A stretch of DNA of 10,290 nt from Methanobrevibacter sp. GTDB taxonomy: Archaea > Methanobacteriota > Methanobacteria > Methanobacteriales > Methanobacteriaceae. The DNA lies in assembly GCA_009784145.1 (NCBI GenBank), contig WRCI01000050.1:1-10290 (forward strand), given 5' to 3'. The notes beneath the pieces were generated by a model. That model searched no databases and was not told the origin of the DNA. It was given only the letters and a program-made list of their open reading frames with translations. Positions 1 through 6,210 of this stretch are shown one piece after another (the first letter of the stretch is position 1; every line of letters begins with the position of its first letter). Both the position numbers and the translations under genes were made by a program.

Positions 1-2376
1 ATAATTTTGATCAGCTACATAATTATTTTCAAAGGTACAGTTCTCAATATAAAGTTCACCAGGACTATTATAATTATCAATAGCTCCACCTTGACCATGA
101 GCACGATTATTTATAAAAATAGAATGATAAATATAGAAATCTCCACCTTTATAATTCTCAATAGCACCACCCCAATCACCAGCAGAATTATTAGTAAAAT
201 TACAACCAGTTATATTAATACTTCCTCCAATCCAATTCTCAATAGCACCACCACAATAAAATGCAACATTATCAGTAAAATTAGAATTAATAACAATTAA
301 ATTAGCTGCTTTATTATCAATAGCACCACCACAAGAAGCAGAATTATTAATGAAATTACAATTAATAATGATTAATTCAGTTAAATCACCTGATTCAATA
401 CCTTCATTAAAGATAGCACCACCATTACCTTTAGCCCAAAGTTCTTCATCCTCAATATTTCCAGAATCATATTCAGCAAAATTATTAGTAAAATTAGAAC
501 CATTTATAATTACAGTTGAACCACCATAATTATAAATAGCTCCCCCACCATAGTAAGCAGAATTATTAGTAAAAGTAGAATTAATTATCACAATACCAGA
601 AGAATCATAATTAGCTATAGCACCACCATAACCAGAATATCCTTCATTAACCTCATCATAAGCTGAGTTATTATTTGCTCTATTATTATTAAATATAGAA
701 TTTATAATTAAAAATGTACCTACAGATTCTACAAAATCAATAGCACCGCCTATTCCATTAGCAGTATTATTTTCAAATAAACAGTTATCAATTGTAAGAT
801 TATTACCACGATAATTTTCAATAGCTCCACCATCAAACTTAGCAGTATTACCAATGAATTCTGAACCTTTGATAATCATATTCGCTGTATTCTCATCAGT
901 TTCTTCATTCCAGTTAATAACAGCTCCGCCAAAAGCAGCAGAATTATTAGTGAAATTAGAGTTAGTAATATTCATATCCCCCGCCCAATTATCAATAGCA
1001 CCACCATAATAAGCAGAATTATAATTAAAATTAGAATTATAAATAGCTATACTAGCATTTACATTATTAATAGCACCACCGTTTCTGTAATACCAATACA
1101 ATTCCTCATCAGGATCTTCAGTTTCATTTTCATATTTAACAGAATTATAATTAAAATTAGATTTATTTATAATTAAACTAGCAAGTGTATTAAAAATAGC
1201 GCCACCACAGAAGTAAGCACTATTATCCGTAAAATTACAATCATAAATAGACATTTCAGTTTCTAAATTACAGATAGCACCACCAATACCTAATCCGTCC
1301 CAAGCTCTATCATCTGCACCAAAAGGAATATCTTCAACTGTAATATAAATACTATTATTAAAGAACCTAGATTCATTAATGTTCATATAAGCAATCTTAT
1401 CATTATATATAGCTCCACCATTAATAGCTGCTAAATTACCAGTGAAATTAGAATTAATTATCTCAAACCCATAATCAGAATCATAATTAGCTATAGCTCC
1501 ACCAAAACCATAAAAAGTATAAACATTACTTTCATTAGTATAAAAAATAGGAAGCCCCTCTTCATCAAACCTACCAGCAATATTATTTTCAAAAGTAGAA
1601 TTAATAACTGTGAAAACATCCTCACTTTTAATATTAGCTATAGCTCCACCCATGTTGAATGCAGAGTTATTTGTAAAAGTAGAGTTAATAATAGTAAAAC
1701 TACCACCTTCAAAATTTGCAATTGCACCACCATTAGATGCATTGTTGCCTACAAATTTAGAATCCTTTATATTGACAATACCATTAGCACTATAAATAGC
1801 ACCACCATCGCCATCAGCATAATTATTTTCAAATGCACAATTAATAATACTTAAATTACCACCATCATTAAAGATAGCACCACCATTATTACCATTAGCA
1901 CTATTAGCAAAACAATTAGCAAAAGTAATATTAATTAAAGTTAAATTACCAGTAGGTGTAATATTGAAAATACTAGTTACTCCTTTACCATTAATAACAA
2001 CCTTAGATTTATCACTACTATTACCAATAAGTGTAATAGCTCTATCAATAGTAATCGTTTCACTAACAGAATAGTTACCTTCATTTAAATAAATTTCAGT
2101 GAAATTTGTAGGATCATTAATAGTTTCATTAATTATTGTATCAGTTGTATTCTGTATAGTAGTATCGGCAGCATTAACAGAATCAATTGAAAAAGAGGAA
2201 ACAAATACCAAAGTGAATAGAAGCATAGCTATTGTTAATAATTTAGCTATTGAATAAACTTCAAAATTAAATGAATTTAAAAAATTACTTTTATCTTCAA
2301 CCGAATCTTTAATAGTACCACCATCTGATGGACTAAAAAGACTTAATATACTTTTTTTCAATTTATGTGCTGCCAT
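1..2376 (-). CDS. Adhesin-like beta-helix surface protein (GGAI/Pmp-type repeats), 5' part only, C-terminus beyond window
   Basis: The frame is open from ATG 2376 to the window edge (792 residues, no stop), so the 3' part is missing. Residues 1-40 are a polar extension, about 41-63 a hydrophobic segment, and VNAAD near 67-71 resembles a signal peptidase site, so the protein is probably exported. From residue 165 there are 20 GGA[IV] motifs (165, 191, 216, 243, 292, 320, 365, 391, 433, 458, 483, 516, 543, 584, 611, 652, 683, 709, 736, 763), usually 25-28 residues apart and preceded by FxNN-type motifs and I-I-N-S strands. This is the Pmp-like right-handed beta-helix pattern of methanogen adhesin-like proteins. 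N-x-S/T sequons are very frequent, so heavy N-glycosylation is likely. Start chosen because AGAGG lies 9 nt upstream. The likely role, adhesion to host, feed particles or partner microbes, is inferred from the family. The missing end may hold a wall anchor or a transglutaminase-like domain. Confidence 0.9.
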   Translation of the reverse strand, partial: MAAHKLKKSILSLFSPSDGGTIKDSVEDKSNFLNSFNFEVYSIAKLLTIAMLLFTLVFVSSFSIDSVNAADTTIQNTTDTIINETINDPTNFTEIYLNEGNYSVSETITIDRAITLIGNSSDKSKVVINGKGVTSIFNITPTGNLTLINITFANCFANSANGNNGGAIFNDGGNLSIINCAFENNYADGDGGAIYSANGIVNIKDSKFVGNNASNGGAIANFEGGSFTIINSTFTNNSAFNMGGAIANIKSEDVFTVINSTFENNIAGRFDEEGLPIFYTNESNVYTFYGFGGAIANYDSDYGFEIINSNFTGNLAAINGGAIYNDKIAYMNINESRFFNNSIYITVEDIPFGADDRAWDGLGIGGAICNLETEMSIYDCNFTDNSAYFCGGAIFNTLASLIINKSNFNYNSVKYENETEDPDEELYWYYRNGGAINNVNASIAIYNSNFNYNSAYYGGAIDNWAGDMNITNSNFTNNSAAFGGAVINWNEETDENTANMIIKGSEFIGNTAKFDGGAIENYRGNNLTIDNCLFENNTANGIGGAIDFVESVGTFLIINSIFNNNRANNNSAYDEVNEGYSGYGGAIANYDSSGIVIINSTFTNNSAYYGGGAIYNYGGSTVIINGSNFTNNFAEYDSGNIEDEELWAKGNGGAIFNEGIESGDLTELIIINCNFINNSASCGGAIDNKAANLIVINSNFTDNVAFYCGGAIENWIGGSINITGCNFTNNSAGDWGGAIENYKGGDFYIYHSIFINNRAHGQGGAIDNYNSPGELYIENCTFENNYVADQNY

Positions 2377-2384
2377 TATATTAT

Positions 2385-2392
2385 TCCTCTTT
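2385..2392 (-). promoter_or_regulatory. Ribosome binding site of the adhesin-like gene
   Basis: The minus strand reads AAAGAGGA, with its AGAGG core ending 9 nt before ATG 2376. It is the only purine-rich Shine-Dalgarno match near this start and fixes the choice of ATG. Confidence 0.7.
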
Positions 2393-2433
2393 AGTTTATT
2401 TATTGTTATAAAATTAATAATTGCATAATTGTT

Positions 2434-2442
2434 GATATAAAA
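2434..2442 (-). promoter_or_regulatory. Candidate TATA box of the adhesin-like gene
   Basis: The minus strand reads TTTTATATC, close to the archaeal TTTATATA box. Transcription starting about 25 nt downstream (near 2410) would give a leader of roughly 35 nt that contains the ribosome binding site. In DNA this AT-rich, TATA-like words are common by chance, so this is only the best-placed candidate. Confidence 0.35.
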
Positions 2443-3144
2443 TTATTATAAATCAAGTTAAAGTAAAACATTACAAATAATTTTAAATTGTAGATAATTT
2501 TAAATCATTATTATAAATAAATTTCAAACCATTAGCATTCTATATATTATTATATTATAATTATCTAATAATTTTATAATAAAATAAATTATATTCTTTA
2601 TCATTAATATAATTTATTGAATAGTCAATCAAATTTTATTAAATAATCTATCAAATTATTATAAATTATTATAATTTTATTATAATTACTATTATTTGTT
2701 ATAATTATTAATAAAATTATAATTTTGCTCTAAATAGCATTCTATTAATAATTATTTAATTAATAATAAAACATAAACAAAATAATAAAATGATCTAATA
2801 CACTAATCAAAACTCATTTATTAAATATAAATTCTACAGTAATATAAACTCTCCACTCATCTATAATCAGGCTCAACAATATTTTTTATATTATAAGAAC
2901 TTTTAAAACTTTTTTAAGTATTTGTATTCAATATAGACAATTATAGATATAAATCTTTATTTAAAATGATTTAATAAAATTATAATTTTTAATTAAATAC
3001 TAAAATCCTTAATTGAATATTATATATTATCTCTTATACTATATAAATATTTCTAATAACTAAGTTCTAATACTAAAAAACATTTTTATAAAAAAAATAA
3101 AACTTCATCTAAACTTCAAATCAGTATTTGTGAAAAATGAAAAA

Positions 3145-3180
3145 TACTAATAAATTATAAATTTAAAAAGTTTATTAGTA
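3145..3180. repeat. 10-bp perfect inverted repeat
   Basis: TACTAATAAA (3145-3154) is followed after 16 nt by its exact reverse complement TTTATTAGTA (3171-3180). It lies midway in the acs-adhesin spacer and could be a hairpin or a protein-binding dyad. In sequence with so little G and C, ten matched bases are suggestive but not decisive. Confidence 0.45.
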
Positions 3181-3272
3181 AATTGTATAATTCATCATAA
3201 ATTCACTTATACATATATACCAAATAGATAAAAAACATATATTTTTACAAAAAAATATATTTTAGTGTAATT

Positions 3273-3307
3273 TTTTCAATTAATAGCTCTTTTTATTTAA
3301 TTGAAAA
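3273..3307. repeat. 11-bp perfect inverted repeat adjoining a direct repeat
   Basis: TTTTCAATTAA (3273-3283) and TTAATTGAAAA (3297-3307) are exact reverse complements with a 13-nt loop. The right arm runs into GAAAACTTAAAT (3303-3314), which recurs at 3321-3332, an 18-bp period. Both are about 900 bp upstream of the adhesin start, so a role in that gene's control is unproven. Confidence 0.45.
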
Positions 3308-3564
3308 CTTAAATTTTAATGAAAACTTAAATATTATGAATTATATAGAAGTTTTATTAAAATTAAAAAGATCTATTGGAATTTATTTTGAAGTTAATGA
3401 AATCTTTTTCAACCATTTTTTTTACATTAGATAATGTTATGTTTTTCTTTATTTATATACTTTTCCTTTTTTCTTAAATTCTAATATATTTTTTATATAT
3501 ATAATTTTTTATTAATTATATATATTAATTTATTATTAAATAATTTAATTAATTAAAATTTTAA

Positions 3565-3716
3565 AATAAAAAATCAAATGAAAAAAATAAAACTGAAAAA
3601 TAAAACTTAAAAATAAAAAATGAAATAAAACTAAAAAAATAAAATAGAAAAATAAAACTTAAAAAAATAAAATAAAAATAAAAAATGAAAAAAATAGTAA
3701 AAATAAAGAAAAAATT
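3565..3716 (-). terminator. T-rich termination tract downstream of acs
   Basis: Immediately after the acs TAG, the minus strand is a run of T5-T7 blocks interrupted by single A, C or G bases for about 150 nt. No stable hairpin precedes it. Oligo-T tracts are the normal archaeal intrinsic termination signal, so staggered 3' ends here would be expected. Confidence 0.55.
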
Positions 3717-5660
3717 CTATAAATCATCTAAAGTAGAGGTGTCGCCTAAATCTTCACCATCTTCTTGTGCTTTAAGAATTCTTCTCATAATCTTTCCACT
3801 TTTAGTCTTTGGAAGAGAATCTACAGATACTATTTCACCTAGAACAGCTATTGGCCCAAGATCATGTCTAACATGCATTTTCAATGCATCTTTAAGAGTA
3901 ACATCTCCTTCTCCATATGACATATCCAATTCATGACCTTCATTAAGGATTAAAAATGCTTTAATTACTTGTCCTTTAACTTCGTCTTCTTTACCAATAA
4001 CTGCAGTTTCATTGACTGCAGGATGGCTATTAAATGCCCTTTCAACTTCAACTGCACCCATTCTATGTCCAGATATCTTTAAAACATCATCGGATCTGCC
4101 TTCTATCCAAACATAACCCTCTTCATCTATTCTAGCCATATCTCCTGTTTTATAGAGAAGATTAGAGAAAAAGTTCCAATAAACTTCTTTATATCTTTCT
4201 TCATCATTGTAAAGAGTTCTAAACATTGCAGGCCATGGGTTTGTAATAGCTAAATATCCTTTTTTACCAGTTTCGACTTCAATTCCTTCTTCATCCACAA
4301 TAGCTACATGAACCCCTGGAAGAGGTTTTGTAGCAGAACATGGTTTTAAATCAGCAACAGGTATTGGAGAAATCATATGCATACCAGTTTCTGTTTGCCA
4401 CCAAGTATCCATAATTGGAGCTTTAGAGTTTCCAATTTCTTCATAGAACCATTTCCATGCTTCAAAATTAATTGGTTCACCTACACTTCCAAGAACCTTA
4501 AGAGAATTGAGGTTATAACTATTTGGATATTCATCACCATATCTCATTAAGTGACGAATAGCTGTAGGGGCTGTGTAAAATTTACTAACACCATATCTTT
4601 CAATAACTTTCCACCAAATACCCGCATCTGGGAAATCTGGAGCACCTTCATAAATAAGAGTGGTTGAACCAAGAAGTAAGGGAGCATAAATAGTATAACT
4701 ATGACCTGTAATCCAGCCTGCATCAGCTGTAGACCACCAAAGGTCATCTTCTTGAATATCAAATACTTTGCGAAGAGTAGTAGCTATACCAACCATATAT
4801 CCACCAGTTGTATGTAAAACACCTTTTGGTTTACCAGTACTTCCAGAAGTATATAAAATAAATAATGGATCTTCAGCATCTGTCATTTCAGCTGGGCAGA
4901 TATCAGATTCATCTTCAATAATTTCATTATATAACACTTCATTTTCATTAAGATTTGCACCATCATCATAGCTACCAGTATGATTTATAACTATTACAGT
5001 TTCAACACTAGGACATTCTAATACTGCTTCATCAATAACTGGCTTAAGATTTATAACTTTTCCTCTTCTAAAAGTTCCATCTGCAGTTATAACAACTTTA
5101 GAATTAATATCAGTAATACGCTCAACAATAGCTACAGAAGAAAGTCCAGAATAAACAGCACTGTGAATAGCACCAATTTTTGTACAAGCTAACATTGAAA
5201 CTACAAGTTGTGGACACATTGGTAAATACAATGAAACACTGTCACCTTTTTTAACACCAAGCTTTTTAAGAGCATTGGCCATTTTATTAACTTCTCTATA
5301 AAGTTCATAGTAAGTAATTTTAACTTCTTCTCCAAGCTCATTAGCATAGAGAATAGCTACTTTATTTCTTTTATTAGTATCAATCCATCGATCAACAGCA
5401 TTGTGAGCAAGATTGATTTTTCCACCGACAAACCATTTATAGAAAGGTTTATTACTTTCATCAAGGACTTCATCCCACTTTTTAAACCAATCAAACTGTT
5501 CAGCTTCAAGAGCCCAATATTTTTCCATGTCTTCTCCTTTTTGGATTTCTTTATCCCAATCTTTAACTAAAGCTCTTTCAATGACTTCAGAATTAGGAGA
5601 AACAATTTGATTTTTATCATTTAATTTGTTGATTTGATTCGTTTTACTAGATTCGTCCAT
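3717..5660 (-). CDS. acs: Acetyl-CoA synthetase, AMP-forming (acetate-CoA ligase)
   Basis: Catalyses acetate + ATP + CoA to acetyl-CoA + AMP + PPi (EC 6.2.1.1) in the cytoplasm. In hydrogenotrophic methanogens this feeds acetate into biosynthesis through pyruvate synthase. The 647 residues are the usual full length. Visible in order: an ACS N-terminal domain (about 30-90); the phosphate-binding loop [11 protein letters not shown] (270-280); VGEPIN (392-397); DTWWQTETG (418-426), whose second Trp (421) sits where the acetate-pocket Trp occurs in known Acs; TGD (505-507); the hinge-region [11 protein letters not shown] (530-540); and PKTKSGK (617-623), in which Lys623 is the adenylation lysine and the usual acetylation target. 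ATG 5660 is preferred over TTG 5669 because GAG lies 9 nt before the ATG but directly abuts the TTG. The gene stands alone, with a 14-bp palindrome in its leader/promoter. A propionate-active relative cannot be excluded, but the Trp favours acetate. Confidence 0.96.
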   Translation of the reverse strand: MDESSKTNQINKLNDKNQIVSPNSEVIERALVKDWDKEIQKGEDMEKYWALEAEQFDWFKKWDEVLDESNKPFYKWFVGGKINLAHNAVDRWIDTNKRNKVAILYANELGEEVKITYYELYREVNKMANALKKLGVKKGDSVSLYLPMCPQLVVSMLACTKIGAIHSAVYSGLSSVAIVERITDINSKVVITADGTFRRGKVINLKPVIDEAVLECPSVETVIVINHTGSYDDGANLNENEVLYNEIIEDESDICPAEMTDAEDPLFILYTSGSTGKPKGVLHTTGGYMVGIATTLRKVFDIQEDDLWWSTADAGWITGHSYTIYAPLLLGSTTLIYEGAPDFPDAGIWWKVIERYGVSKFYTAPTAIRHLMRYGDEYPNSYNLNSLKVLGSVGEPINFEAWKWFYEEIGNSKAPIMDTWWQTETGMHMISPIPVADLKPCSATKPLPGVHVAIVDEEGIEVETGKKGYLAITNPWPAMFRTLYNDEERYKEVYWNFFSNLLYKTGDMARIDEEGYVWIEGRSDDVLKISGHRMGAVEVERAFNSHPAVNETAVIGKEDEVKGQVIKAFLILNEGHELDMSYGEGDVTLKDALKMHVRHDLGPIAVLGEIVSVDSLPKTKSGKIMRRILKAQEDGEDLGDTSTLDDL

Positions 5661-5664
5661 TATT

Positions 5665-5673
5665 ATCAACTCT
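5665..5673 (-). promoter_or_regulatory. Ribosome binding site deciding the acs start
   Basis: The minus strand reads AGAGTTGAT, matching 7 of 9 bases of the archaeal GGAGGTGAT. Its GAG lies 9 nt before ATG 5660. The upstream TTG codon at 5669 falls inside this site and is therefore unlikely to be the start. Confidence 0.6.
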
Positions 5674-5685
5674 ATTTATTAATAA

Positions 5686-5699
5686 TCTGATTAATCAGA
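5686..5699. promoter_or_regulatory. 14-bp perfect palindrome upstream of acs (candidate operator)
   Basis: TCTGATTAATCAGA is its own reverse complement and lies 26-39 bp before the acs ATG. The minus strand just upstream (about 5700-5717) reads AATTATAATTATAATTG, a TATA-like stretch, so the palindrome would fall between the TATA box and the start of transcription or over it, a typical archaeal repressor position. Its TGATTAATCA core recurs at 5885-5894. No regulator is encoded in this window. Confidence 0.55.
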
Positions 5700-5711
5700 C
5701 AATTATAATTA

Positions 5712-5754
5712 TAATTTTAGTTCATATTCTAAATATTCTAATTTTAGTTCATAT
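5712..5754. repeat. 16-bp direct repeat upstream of acs
   Basis: TAATTTTAGTTCATAT occurs at 5712-5727 and again, identically, at 5739-5754, a 27-bp period. The copies lie 52-94 bp upstream of the acs start, on the far side of the probable TATA box, where archaeal activators often bind. A simple local duplication is the other explanation. Confidence 0.5.
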
Positions 5755-5883
5755 AATTTATTAATTTAATATAATAACACAGTATAATAATATACAAAAT
5801 TTAATAAAAAATTTTAATTGTTTAAAATTTCTTTATTAATTATATTATTAATTTATAATATGATTTTTACATATATAAATTTT

Positions 5884-5895
5884 ATGATTAATCAT
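5884..5895. promoter_or_regulatory. 12-bp palindrome sharing the acs operator core
   Basis: ATGATTAATCAT is a perfect palindrome carrying the same TGATTAATCA core as the site at 5686-5699, 197 bp further from the acs start. It may be a second site for the same DNA-binding protein, allowing looping. I saw no third exact copy of the core in the window. Confidence 0.4.
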
Positions 5896-6026
5896 GACAA
5901 ATTATAAAATAATGAAAATAAATGAAAAATTTTAAAAAAAATAAATAGGAAAGTCTAAAAAAATAAATAAAAAAATATAAAAAAATTTAAAAAAATAAAA
6001 AGAGTCTAAAAAAATAAATAAAAAAT

Positions 6027-6070
6027 AAAAAAAAACAAGTGCTGAATACACGTAAAATTAGCTATACTTG
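6027..6070 (-). terminator. Hairpin plus T9, candidate terminator of the pseudomurein-binding gene
   Basis: On the minus strand CAAGT-(TATA-side bulge)-GCT (6070-6060) pairs with AGCACTTG (6043-6036): eight base pairs with a 3-nt bulge and a 16-nt loop, followed at once by nine T residues (6035-6027) and further T blocks. This resembles a bacterial intrinsic terminator, about 140 nt past the stop codon. It is the only stretch of mixed composition in an otherwise A/T spacer, so a small RNA ending here is an alternative. Confidence 0.5.
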
Positions 6071-6210
6071 CCTTATAATACCTTATTTTTATATTATAAA
6101 AAAAATAAAATAATAAAAATAAAATAATAAAAAATAAAATAATAAAAAATAAAAAATAAGAAAATTTAAAAAATAAGAAAAATTAAAAAAAAATAAATAG
6201 ATTAAAACCA

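Larger units (their letters stand above)
2377..3716. other. 1.34-kb A/T-rich intergenic region between acs and the adhesin-like gene
   Basis: No convincing gene was found on either strand. On the minus strand the right part (about 3565-3716) follows acs and reads as a T-rich termination tract; the left part carries the adhesin promoter. Between them are an inverted repeat at 3145-3180, another at 3273-3307, a 12-bp direct repeat (GAAAACTTAAAT at 3303 and 3321), and an 11-bp direct repeat TAGCATTCTAT at 2533 and 2735. The only short frames are a 32-codon plus-strand ATG frame (3336-3434) without a ribosome binding site and a roughly 20-codon minus-strand fragment near 2820-2880. Both are probably noise or heavily decayed remnants. 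Confidence 0.6.
5661..6210. other. 550-bp intergenic region between the pseudomurein-binding gene and acs
   Basis: No gene was found. The right half (about 5935-6205) is the 3' region of the pseudomurein-binding gene: long T-rich tracts on the minus strand, a near-identical ~22-nt repeat beginning AGTCT at 5952 and 6003, and a hairpin island at 6036-6070. The left half holds the acs leader, the 14-bp palindrome, the 16-bp direct repeat and a second, 12-bp palindrome, ATGATTAATCAT, at 5884-5895. Confidence 0.6.

Noticed and set aside
7..300. Plus-strand open frame rich in Ile, Asn, Ser and Thr
   Set aside because: It is antisense to the adhesin repeats, which run unbroken across it on the minus strand; its repetitive composition simply mirrors the GGAI coils.
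2820..2885. Minus-strand fragment reading LSLIIDEWRVYITVEF, possible transposase or integrase remnant
   Set aside because: Only about 20 codons between stops, with no diagnostic motif and no terminal repeats around it.
3336..3434. Plus-strand 32-codon frame starting MNYIEVLLKL
   Set aside because: No ribosome binding site, A/T composition like the spacer, and no recognisable family; a chance frame or decayed remnant.
3685..3936. Plus-strand 83-codon frame
   Set aside because: It overlaps the 3' end of acs in antisense and begins in the A-rich tract; the acs C-terminal PKTKSGK motif lies in the other strand.
5661..5669. TTG start for acs, adding three residues
   Set aside because: The TTG lies within the ribosome binding site; ATG 5660 has proper spacing.
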